Of a stretch of DNA of 64,000 bases, positions 1-7,532 are shown piece after piece. Position numbers and translations under genes: made by a program. The DNA comes from Rhodococcus sp. OK302. GTDB lineage: Bacteria; Actinomycetota; Actinomycetes; Mycobacteriales; Mycobacteriaceae. Every line of letters begins with the position of its first letter. Position 1 is the first letter of the stretch. The notes below the pieces were generated by a model that was given only the letters and a program-made list of their open reading frames with translations, was not told the DNA's origin and made no database searches. The stretch is from NCBI RefSeq assembly GCF_002245895.1, contig NZ_NPJZ01000001.1:4519501-4583500 (forward strand), read 5' to 3'.

Positions 1-241
1 GAATCCATCCGGGTAGCTGTTCGAGGGCTACGACAGTCTTGTCGGGAATCGGCGTCCCGTGTGTCTCGATGGCTTCCCGTCCGAGCGGAAGTTCCACCCA
101 GTCCACCGGTGGCGCGTGAACCGCGGACATTGCCGCGTCGACAATCTGCCGCGCCACGGGGACAATCTCGTGGCCGATTCCGTCGCCGTGCATGAGTCCC
201 AGTCGCAGTGTCGGAGAAGTGATTGCGCTCGCACCTGTCAT
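1..241 (-). CDS. Isocitrate/isopropylmalate dehydrogenase family protein, N-terminal part
   Basis: Partial gene running off the left edge. The visible about 80 residues read as the start of a beta-decarboxylating dehydrogenase (NAD-dependent oxidative decarboxylation of isopropylmalate, isocitrate or tartrate). The short strand followed by MHGDGIGHEIVP matches the family N-terminus, whose GDGIG loop lies near the dinucleotide site. I use the ATG at 239-241. An in-frame GTG at 257-259 would add six residues, and neither has a clear ribosome binding site. The start lies only about 20 bp from the divergent 2H phosphoesterase gene, so promoters must overlap. Exact substrate cannot be told from this fragment. 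Confidence 0.8.
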   Translation of the reverse strand, partial: MTGASAITSPTLRLGLMHGDGIGHEIVPVARQIVDAAMSAVHAPPVDWVELPLGREAIETHGTPIPDKTVVALEQLPGWI

Positions 242-260
242 CGGGTAATCATTGCTCACG

Positions 261-785
261 ATGGTCCAGTCGGTGGAGTTGTTGCTCGACGCGTCGAGCG
301 AATCTGCGGTTCGCTCGCAGTGGACTGTGCTCGCAGATGCCGAACTACCCAGTCAAGCAAGTCGTCACAGCGCATCGAATCGTCCACACATCACGTTGTT
401 CGCTGCCCACAGCATTCCGGCTGACGTCGACGCAATCCTCAGCAGAAGGTTCATGCAGCCGTCCTTCGAGGTTCGACTGGGCGGTTACATAGTTTTCGGT
501 GGCAAGCAGTTTGTGTTGGCACGCTCGGTAATTCCGTCGCGAGCACTACTGCGACTTCACCACGACGTCTACGCGGCTGCTGCGGGATCGAGCGGTATCT
601 CCGCGCACATCGAACCCGGGTCCTGGACACCACATGTGACGTTGGCGCGGCGGATCACTCCGGATCAATTGGGTTATGCGATCTCTCTGCTCGGCAGTGC
701 GGTAGTAATCGGAGATTGCGGGCCGATCAGGCGTTGGGACGGCGACGAGAAGGCGGAATGGCTACTGACCCCGCCGTCCAATTGA
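261..785 (+). CDS. 2'-5' RNA ligase family / 2H phosphoesterase-like protein
   Basis: 174 residues. Two HxTx signatures, HITL at residue 43 and HVTL at residue 125, are spaced as in the 2H phosphoesterase superfamily, whose paired histidines act on cyclic phosphodiester or RNA ends. The protein is about the usual length for a single-domain member. Start chosen at ATG 261; a TTG nine bases upstream is also in frame. No recognisable partner gene is adjacent: upstream is a divergent dehydrogenase and downstream is a decayed NTF2-like gene. Substrate unknown; both histidine motifs are intact, so it is probably active. Confidence 0.8.
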   Translation: MVQSVELLLDASSESAVRSQWTVLADAELPSQASRHSASNRPHITLFAAHSIPADVDAILSRRFMQPSFEVRLGGYIVFGGKQFVLARSVIPSRALLRLHHDVYAAAAGSSGISAHIEPGSWTPHVTLARRITPDQLGYAISLLGSAVVIGDCGPIRRWDGDEKAEWLLTPPSN

Positions 786-803
786 ATGAGGAGAGTCCGG
801 AAC

Positions 804-1047
804 ATGACAACACCGGACGTCGTTGACTAGTCGCGCGCCGAGCCGCGGGACACGGACACGTCATGTCCCGGACTGCATTTCGATCGACATTCGGTCCGAA
901 ACAGAAGCGTGCGCCACATCTACCTGGGCCTTCTATACCGACACCGATTCCACCCCGAAACTCGACGGCATCGGACGATACGTTGACACATTTCGCTTCG
1001 AAAGTGGCCGGTGGAAGCTGGCCCGCCGGAAAATCTTCCGGGGCTGA
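804..1047 (+). pseudogene. Decayed SnoaL/NTF2-like domain gene
   Basis: At 804 a good ribosome binding site (GGAGAG) precedes ATG and eight sensible codons (MTTPDVVD), then a stop. From about 850 a second frame, offset from the first, encodes what looks like the last third of a SnoaL-like NTF2 domain, with GRYVDTFRFESGRWKLARR near the end, before stopping at 1047. Intact members are about 130-150 residues; here the middle is missing and the frame is broken. I read this as an internal deletion. No further coding signal is visible in 1048-1253. Confidence 0.6.
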
Positions 1048-1253
1048 CTACTACCAGGCGAAGGAGCGGCCCGTCGCGCGGCCGATGAGGCCGTCAGCTA
1101 TTTTTCACCTCCGCCGCCCGGCGGGGATATCCTGGAACACACGCCGAGAAGTGACGTGCACGGTGCCCCTTCATACCGTGACGCGGATCCGTTCGTGGCA
1201 TTCTCGGTGCCCAAGTGCCGACTCAATGCGACTGCACCGGATCGAAGCTACTG

Positions 1254-4200
1254 ATGGCCGATACTGATCCACCCCCGACACGGCGTGATGCAGTGACTGC
1301 AGATCTGACCGAAGCCGGATTCGAAGACGCAACTGAGATCGGGCGGGGCGGCTTCGGTGTCGTCTATCGGTGCCGTCAGCGATCCTTGGAGCGCACGGTC
1401 GCTGTAAAGGTATTGACCGGCGAATTCGACCGGGAAAACGTCGCACGATTCCTCAAAGAACAGCGCGCGATGGGCAGGTTGACGGGACATCCGAACATTG
1501 TCAATGTTCTCCAGGTCGGCACCACAACCAGTGGCCAGCCTTACATCGTGATGCCGTACCACCCCCTGGATTCGCTGCAGGCCCAGATTCGCCACAGCGG
1601 TCGCCTCGAGTGCGAGGCGGCGCTGCGACTGGGTGTCAAAGTGGCCGGCGCCCTCGAAACCGCGCATCGTCTGGGCATCGTCCATCGGGACGTGAAGCCC
1701 GCGAACATCCTGTTGACGGATTACGGCGAACCGGAGCTTGCCGACTTCGGAATCGCGCACGTTGCCACGGAATTCGACACCGCAACCGGAACTATCGCCG
1801 GTTCTCCCGCTTTCACAGCGCCAGAGGTAGTGAAGGGACAACAGCCTGGTCCGGCCGCCGACATCTTCGGGCTCGCCGCGACACTGTTGTGCGCCGTCAC
1901 CGGCCGACTCGTTCCGGATCTACGCGAGCAGGAGATACAACCCGATGTTCGCGCCCTTCTCGAACGAGCAATGTCCGTCGATCCTGGCGATCGTCCGTCG
2001 ACGGCGGTCGAGTTCGGTGAAGAACTCCAGAACATCCAGCGCAGTCACGGTTGGCCAATTGACGAGATGGCCTTGAACGCCGAACGCTCGGAATTGCCCC
2101 CTCAGCCCAACCACTCCCGTTCTGCGGACAATTCCACCCGCGACGCCACCCCGTCGCCGACTCGCGCGGAGAGAGGCAGAACTACCCAGGACCACGTCGG
2201 GAATCTGCCACTGGAGCTGACCAGCTTTGTCGGTCGACGCCGAGAGCTGACAGAGACGAAGAAGGTGCTGTCGGCATCGCGGTTGGTGACACTCACCGGC
2301 GTCGGCGGTGTTGGCAAGACCAGGCTTGCACTACACGTAGCCCGACAATCGCGAAACGCATTTCCCGACGGAGTCTGGTTGGTCGAGTTGGGTGAGCTCC
2401 GTGACGAATCCCTTGTTGTCGACGAAGTGGCGACAACCCTCGGACTGCGTAACTGGTCTGCGCGACCTGTGCTGGACAATCTGATCGATCACCTCAGTTC
2501 TTCTCGGATGCTGCTGGTGCTCGATAACTGCGAACAGCTACTTGATCCCATCGCTGGGCTCACCGAATCAATTCTGCGCACCTGTCCCGAGGTACGGATC
2601 CTTGCCACGAGTCGGGAACCTCTGGGAATCGGTGGGGAAACCGTGATTCGCGTCCCGCCGTTGACTGTGCCCGATCCGGATCAGCTCCCGTCGATACGCG
2701 GCTTATCGGGCTACGACGCGGTGACCCTGTTCGCCGAACGCGCCGGCGCCGCCGTCCCGACTTTCGAGATCACCGAGGACAACCGAGTCTCACTGGCTCA
2801 GATCTGCCAGCGACTCGACGGTCTGCCGCTGCCGATCGAATTAGCCGCGGCACGATTGCGTGCGATGTCGACCACTCAGATCCTCGAGCGCCTCACCGAC
2901 AAGTTTCAGCTCCTGACCGGGGGTAGTCGCGGTGCACCGTCGCGTCAGCAAACGCTGCGATTGTGCATGGACTGGAGCCACGAACTGTGTACGCCGCTCG
3001 AACAGAAGTTGTGGGCCCGGTTGTCGGTATTCGCGGGCGGCTTCGAATTGGATGCGGTGGAAGCTGTGTGCGCATTCGACCTCGGCGCGGGCGAAGTGCT
3101 GGATGGATTGGCATCATTGGTGGACAAGTCGATTCTCACTCGGGAAGAGCCGACATCCGTTGTTCGATACCGACTTCTCGAAACGCTGCGAGAGTACGGC
3201 TGGGAAAAGCTGCACGAGACCGGAGAGGGTCGGGAACTGCGCCGTCGCCATCGGGATTGGTTCGAACAGCTCGCCGTGCGCGCTGCGACGGAGTGGATCA
3301 GCTCGCGCCAACTCGAATGGATTACACGACTGAGTCATGAGCAGCCGAATATTCATGAGGCACTGGAGTTTTGCGTCTCCGAAGACGCTTCGACCGAGAC
3401 AGAATCCGGATTCCGCCTCGCGAACGCGATGTTTCCGTTCTGGTTCTCCCGCGGCACGTACAGCGAAGCTCGGCATTGGTTCGACCGTGTCCTGGCGTGG
3501 GCGTCTACGCTGCCGACGGTTGATCGACTGTCGGTCGTCTACGCACAGTGTCTGCTCCTCTCGATCCAAGGTGACACATCAGCGGGACGCGCCCTCGTCG
3601 AGCAAGCTCGCACAATTGCCGACGAGTTGGGATCTCCCGTCGCGGATGGTCTTATCGCTCATGCCGATGGGGTTCTCGCACTGTTCGGTGCAGATCTACC
3701 CCGGGCGATCGAAACCATAGAACGGGCAGTGGCCGCGTTCCGCCACGAAGACAATCGATTGCGTCGCGTACTGGCATTGAATCAACTCGGAATGGCGTAC
3801 GACTCGATCGGAGATCCGGCCCACGCCATAGCGTGTTACGACGAGTCACTATCGATAACCGGGCCGCTCGGCGAGTCCCTCTACCGAGGACGGGCGTCAT
3901 CGAATTTGGGGCTGGCGTTGTGGAAGCAGTGTCAGCAAGGGAAGGACGCTGACTGTTCGCGGGCAGAACCCCTTCTCAAGCAGGGACTCCGTCTCGCGCG
4001 ACACGTCGACGATCCGCTCGGCTCCGCGTGGTGTCTGGAAATTCTGGCGTGGATCGCCGCGGGTGACGGAAGGTACCGGCACGCCGCCGAGTTGATGGGC
4101 GCCGCGGACGCGCAATGGTACGAGATAGGCAGCCCGGCAATCCGGTTTCTCGGCCTGACAAACGATCACGCCGAATGTGAACGACGCACACGAGACGGGC

Positions 4201-4517
4201 TCGGGCAACGAGCATTCGAAACGGAATTCCGAAAGGGCAAAGCAATGCGATTCGCACAGGCGGCAGCGATAGCGCTGGGCGAAAATCCGCAGGTCGCGAA
4301 ACCATCCGGTCGTGACGTGACCAGCCTGACCAAACGTGAACGTGAAGTCGCGGAACTTGTAGCCGAGGGTCTTACGAACAAAGCGATCGCTGCCAAGTTG
4401 GTGATCTCACAGCGCACCGCTCAAGGGCACGTCGAACATATTTTGACGAAGCTCGGATTCAACTCGCGTACGCAGATTGCGGGCTGGGTGGTCGAGCGTG
4501 CCCACGAGGTCACGTGA
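1254..4517 (+). CDS. Ser/Thr protein kinase - STAND-type ATPase - LuxR regulator (PknK-like)
   Basis: 1087 residues with three parts. Residues about 20-270 form a Hanks-type kinase: glycine loop GRGGFG near 30, AVKVL lysine, HRDVKPANILL near 143 and DFG near 163, all catalytic residues present. Residues about 320-700 form a signal-transduction ATPase with P-loop GVGGVGKTR near 348 and Walker B LLVLDNCEQLLD. An alpha-helical, TPR-like region follows. Residues about 1023-1085 are a LuxR helix-turn-helix (LTKREREVAELVAEGLTNK). The order matches PknK-type regulators of actinomycetes, which couple phosphorylation to transcription. Start is ATG 1254; a GTG 13 codons upstream is in frame but reads poorly. 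The 3' end overlaps the convergent DUF35 gene. Targets unknown. Confidence 0.88.
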   Translation: MADTDPPPTRRDAVTADLTEAGFEDATEIGRGGFGVVYRCRQRSLERTVAVKVLTGEFDRENVARFLKEQRAMGRLTGHPNIVNVLQVGTTTSGQPYIVMPYHPLDSLQAQIRHSGRLECEAALRLGVKVAGALETAHRLGIVHRDVKPANILLTDYGEPELADFGIAHVATEFDTATGTIAGSPAFTAPEVVKGQQPGPAADIFGLAATLLCAVTGRLVPDLREQEIQPDVRALLERAMSVDPGDRPSTAVEFGEELQNIQRSHGWPIDEMALNAERSELPPQPNHSRSADNSTRDATPSPTRAERGRTTQDHVGNLPLELTSFVGRRRELTETKKVLSASRLVTLTGVGGVGKTRLALHVARQSRNAFPDGVWLVELGELRDESLVVDEVATTLGLRNWSARPVLDNLIDHLSSSRMLLVLDNCEQLLDPIAGLTESILRTCPEVRILATSREPLGIGGETVIRVPPLTVPDPDQLPSIRGLSGYDAVTLFAERAGAAVPTFEITEDNRVSLAQICQRLDGLPLPIELAAARLRAMSTTQILERLTDKFQLLTGGSRGAPSRQQTLRLCMDWSHELCTPLEQKLWARLSVFAGGFELDAVEAVCAFDLGAGEVLDGLASLVDKSILTREEPTSVVRYRLLETLREYGWEKLHETGEGRELRRRHRDWFEQLAVRAATEWISSRQLEWITRLSHEQPNIHEALEFCVSEDASTETESGFRLANAMFPFWFSRGTYSEARHWFDRVLAWASTLPTVDRLSVVYAQCLLLSIQGDTSAGRALVEQARTIADELGSPVADGLIAHADGVLALFGADLPRAIETIERAVAAFRHEDNRLRRVLALNQLGMAYDSIGDPAHAIACYDESLSITGPLGESLYRGRASSNLGLALWKQCQQGKDADCSRAEPLLKQGLRLARHVDDPLGSAWCLEILAWIAAGDGRYRHAAELMGAADAQWYEIGSPAIRFLGLTNDHAECERRTRDGLGQRAFETEFRKGKAMRFAQAAAIALGENPQVAKPSGRDVTSLTKREREVAELVAEGLTNKAIAAKLVISQRTAQGHVEHILTKLGFNSRTQIAGWVVERAHEVT

Positions 4518-4845
4518 GGGAAAAGTGGGGAAACCGCTCCCCGGGCTCAGTGAACTGGAAAGCCACCCGCGACAAACTATGCGGCACCGTGTTCAGTCCG
4601 TGGTCGATCACCGTGTATAGCCACGGACCTTCATCCAGTTCTACGATCGCGATGACCGGGTCGTGCATTCGACCCGGTTCGCACCAACCGTCCAGCGCAA
4701 TGCGGCAGGAGACGATGGTGCCCTTCCCACAACAGGGCACCACGTCGAGGTCCACTCCACGGCATCCGGGACAGATCCTGGTTCGCGGCGCTGACAGTTG
4801 TCTACACCCCGCGCATCGCAGAATGGTCAGACATCGACTTTCCAT
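4510..4845 (-). CDS. Zn-ribbon / OB-fold DUF35 protein
   Basis: 111 residues. An N-terminal rubredoxin-like zinc ribbon (CAGC then CPGC, residues about 11-28) is followed by an OB-fold with the VSCRIAL and FTEPGER segments typical of DUF35. Family members commonly partner thiolases or MaoC-type hydratases in acyl-CoA and steroid degradation, but no such partner is next to this gene. It overlaps the end of the kinase gene by 8 bp on the opposite strand. The upstream NlpC/P60 gene ends 27 bp away and is on the same strand, so co-transcription is possible. Confidence 0.75.
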   Translation of the reverse strand: MESRCLTILRCAGCRQLSAPRTRICPGCRGVDLDVVPCCGKGTIVSCRIALDGWCEPGRMHDPVIAIVELDEGPWLYTVIDHGLNTVPHSLSRVAFQFTEPGERFPHFSLT

Positions 4846-4872
4846 GATTTCACTGCGTTTCTAGATCTGAAA

Positions 4873-5445
4873 TCAGTACCGGCGCGCCATGTGGAACGGC
4901 ATCGAGTCGAGAGGTGCCCGCGTGACTGACTGGCCGCTGGTCGGTGCATGAACGACCTGACCGTTGCCGGCGTAGATACCGATGTGGTCACCACCGTAGT
5001 AGAGCACCAAGTCGCCCGGTCGCAGATCTGCTTTGGACACCGCGATGCCGCTGGCTTCCTGGTCATACGTTGTACGGGGGATCGAAACGCCGGCCTGCGC
5101 GTACGCCCACTGGGTCAGACCCGAGCAATCGAAGGAGTTCGGTCCGGTCGCACCCCAGACATACGGTGACCCGATCTTCGACTCCGCAGCCGACAAGGCC
5201 CGATCACCGACACTGGGCGCGGAATGGATGACATCCGGCGTCTGCATCGGATTTGCCGGCATCATCTGATTGGGCAGAGTGGGCAGAGCGGGGATCGTGA
5301 AGTCGATACCCGGAATGGACAGCGGTTGGGCACTCGCGCCTGCTGTCGTGGCGGCGAAGGTACCTGCCGTGAGTGCGGCAACAACGACGGCGCCTCGGAT
5401 AGTGCGGGTCAAAGCAGTCTTTCGGGTGGTCATACGTACGGCCAT
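4873..5445 (-). CDS. Secreted NlpC/P60 peptidoglycan endopeptidase
   Basis: 190 residues. A signal peptide (basic N-terminus, hydrophobic residues about 18-35, ASA-Q cleavage near 40) is followed by a proline-rich linker and an NlpC/P60 domain from about residue 84. The catalytic Cys107 sits in FDCSGL, the histidine is His154 in GDHIGIYAG, and VVHAP follows. Family enzymes cut the D-Glu/diaminopimelate bond of stem peptides; the small size and lack of coiled coil resemble RipB/RipD-type proteins. ATG at 5445 is preceded by AAAGGAAAT; a second ATG four codons in is possible. A long upstream region (5446-6055) separates it from the thioredoxin gene. Confidence 0.88.
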   Translation of the reverse strand: MAVRMTTRKTALTRTIRGAVVVAALTAGTFAATTAGASAQPLSIPGIDFTIPALPTLPNQMMPANPMQTPDVIHSAPSVGDRALSAAESKIGSPYVWGATGPNSFDCSGLTQWAYAQAGVSIPRTTYDQEASGIAVSKADLRPGDLVLYYGGDHIGIYAGNGQVVHAPTSGQSVTRAPLDSMPFHMARRY

Positions 5446-6055
5446 GATTTTGTAGATTTCCTTTTCTCGGTACTCCGGCCCGGATCGGGTCGGCCATGGC
5501 CATAACTCTGTATTTTGTTCGCGTTCGTGACTTCCGCCGAATGGACCGAGACATACCTATTTCTGCCGCACGCACCAGACCAGGTATCCGACGCGCAATG
5601 CGCGTCCGCAAGACCCTCGATGATCGATAAATGACGGTGTGGGGCACGATCCCCGCACGATTCAGCGCCACTCGTGGCCGAAATATAACGATTTCGTAGG
5701 TAAACCGGCGGCTGTACGACGCCTGACGGTCACAACTAGGTACCAATCCAGGTACTTCAACCATTGACGTCCGGTGCGGGGGAATGTACGGAAAGCATGC
5801 GACCACGTAACGGTCCCGCCGTCGAAACAACCGACGAACCGGGTACATAACGGCTATCGACAGGCGACGATGTGTCGTTACACCTTCACAATTGGTCGTC
5901 TCCGCGGAACCCGCGACGGCCTGAATTCGACGGGAACCTCATGGCAGCCGAACCCTCTGTTCACCCACAGCTCCGGTCCGAAAATGGAGCAGGGAAGAAT
6001 CAGGGACCCCGGGGCGTTGCACCCTCCAACAGCCCGAACTATGGAAAGGACCCCT
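5446..6055. other. Divergent intergenic region, 610 bp
   Basis: Lies between the NlpC/P60 gene (minus) and the thioredoxin gene (plus). No convincing ORF. Visible structure: a perfect 7-bp hairpin GACGCGC/GCGCGTC at 5590-5606, a GTGCGGGG-type imperfect hairpin at about 5639-5659, and twin GGTAC direct repeats at about 5739-5755. A long 5' leader for the cell-wall hydrolase is possible, but I could not fit it to any riboswitch class I know. Confidence 0.4.
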
Positions 6056-6427
6056 GTGGCCACCCAGACACTCACCCAGCAGAACTTCGACGAAACGATC
6101 AACGGCAGCGATGTCGTGCTCGTGGACTTCTGGGCTTCCTGGTGCGGCCCGTGCCGCCAGTTCGCCCCTACCTTCGAAGCCTCAGCCGAGAAGCATGCCG
6201 ACGTTGTTCACGGCAAGGTGGACACCGAAGCCGAGCAGGGAATCGCGGCAGCAGCCAACATCCGCTCGATTCCGACGATTATGGCGTTCCGCGAAGGCAT
6301 CTTGGTGTTCAACCAGGCCGGCGCACTGCCTGCTCCCGCCCTCGAGGATCTGATTACTCAGATCAAGGCACTCGACATGGATGAGGTCCGCAAGGAAATC
6401 GCGTCCCAGAACGCTCCTGCGGAGTAG
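6056..6427 (+). CDS. Thioredoxin
   Basis: 123 residues with the classical active site WCGPC (Cys30, Cys33), preceded by VDFWASW and followed by the cis-proline segment SIPTIMAF. It should act as a cytosolic dithiol-disulfide reductase; no signal peptide is present. The GTG start at 6056 follows GGAAAGGA at a good distance; longer in-frame extensions reach back to 5774 but do not look coding. A C-terminal tail of about 15 residues extends past the thioredoxin fold. A 40-bp perfect palindrome directly downstream ends the transcript. No thioredoxin reductase gene is nearby. Confidence 0.92.
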   Translation: MATQTLTQQNFDETINGSDVVLVDFWASWCGPCRQFAPTFEASAEKHADVVHGKVDTEAEQGIAAAANIRSIPTIMAFREGILVFNQAGALPAPALEDLITQIKALDMDEVRKEIASQNAPAE

Positions 6428-6442
6428 TTCAACTCACGAACA

Positions 6443-6482
6443 AAGGCGCGACGGAAATCGAATTCGATTTCCGTCGCGCCTT
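6443..6482. terminator. Bidirectional terminator between thioredoxin and galE
   Basis: A perfect palindrome: an 18-bp stem (AAGGCGCGACGG... and its complement) around an AATT centre. It lies between two convergent genes, so it can stop both transcripts. Confidence 0.85.
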
Positions 6483-6500
6483 CTCTGTCACACCGCCTAC

Positions 6501-7532
6501 TCACTGCGCCTTCGTGTACCCATTCGGGTTGAGAATCTGAAAATTCCACGCATCCCGACACATCGCGTCCAGGTCAAACCTCGTACGCCAACCCCACGCC
6601 ACCTCCACCTTGCGAGGATCCCCCACCAACGTCGCCACATCACCCGCCCGACGCTCACAAATCACAGACGCAATCTCCCGGCCACTAGCCTGTGCAAACG
6701 CATCACGCAGTTGCAACACCGACGTCCCCACCCCGGTACCGAGATTGAACACCTGCATTCCCGGCACATCATCGACATGCTCAACCGCCGCAACATGACC
6801 GTCCGCCACATCCACCACATGAATGTAATCGCGCACAGCAGTCCCATCCGGTGTCGGATAATCATCACCGAACACATTCAGCGCCGGCAACCTCCCCGCC
6901 GCAACCTGCATCAAATACGGCATCACGTTATGCAACGGCCCCTTCGGCGCTTCACCGAGCACACCACTGCGATGAGCACCGATCGGATTGAAATACCGCA
7001 GCGCAGTCGCCCGCATCTCCGGGTGATACCGCGTCGCCTGCTCGATCAACTGCTCACACGTCCACTTCGACCACGCATACGGATTGGTCGGCCCCGGAAC
7101 ATCCGACTCCGTGAGCGGCTTCGGTAGTGCGTCACCGTAAATCGAACACGACGACGAGAACACCAACCGATGCACCCCATACTCATGCATCACCCGCAAA
7201 AGGCTTGTCGTGCACCCGATATTGACATCGAAATAATCCAGAGGAATCTGCGTCGACTCCCCCACCGCCTTCTTCGCCGCAAAATGGATGACAACATCGA
7301 TGTCGTGGCGAGCGAAAACATCCGACAACCCCGGCCGATCCCGGAGGTCGAGTTCGTAGAAAGTCGGTGTGGTGCCGGTCAGCGTCTCCACGCGCACAAG
7401 CGCTTCCGGTGAACTGTTCGAAAGATCGTCGATCACGATCACCTCGTGACCACTCTCGATCAGCGCCACACAAGTGTGACTTCCGATGAATCCGCTTCCG
7501 CCGGTGACCAGCACCGTCCGTCGCAGTGTCAT
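6501..7532 (-). CDS. galE: UDP-glucose 4-epimerase (GalE-like)
   Basis: 343 residues. Extended short-chain dehydrogenase with NAD-binding GGSGFIG at 11-17, the SSSCSIYG strand and catalytic Tyr152/Lys156 (YAWSK). GalE interconverts UDP-glucose and UDP-galactose; in this operon a pentose nucleotide sugar is an alternative substrate. Its ATG overlaps the stop of the upstream glycosyltransferase (ATGA) and has AAGGAG inside that gene, implying translational coupling. It is the last gene of the exopolysaccharide operon and ends at the palindromic terminator at 6443-6482. Confidence 0.88.
   Translation of the reverse strand: MTLRRTVLVTGGSGFIGSHTCVALIESGHEVIVIDDLSNSSPEALVRVETLTGTTPTFYELDLRDRPGLSDVFARHDIDVVIHFAAKKAVGESTQIPLDYFDVNIGCTTSLLRVMHEYGVHRLVFSSSCSIYGDALPKPLTESDVPGPTNPYAWSKWTCEQLIEQATRYHPEMRATALRYFNPIGAHRSGVLGEAPKGPLHNVMPYLMQVAAGRLPALNVFGDDYPTPDGTAVRDYIHVVDVADGHVAAVEHVDDVPGMQVFNLGTGVGTSVLQLRDAFAQASGREIASVICERRAGDVATLVGDPRKVEVAWGWRTRFDLDAMCRDAWNFQILNPNGYTKAQ

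Noticed and set aside
5446..5700. c-di-AMP (ydaO-type) riboswitch before the NlpC/P60 gene
   Set aside because: Expected in some actinobacterial cell-wall hydrolase leaders, but its conserved blocks could not be found by eye.
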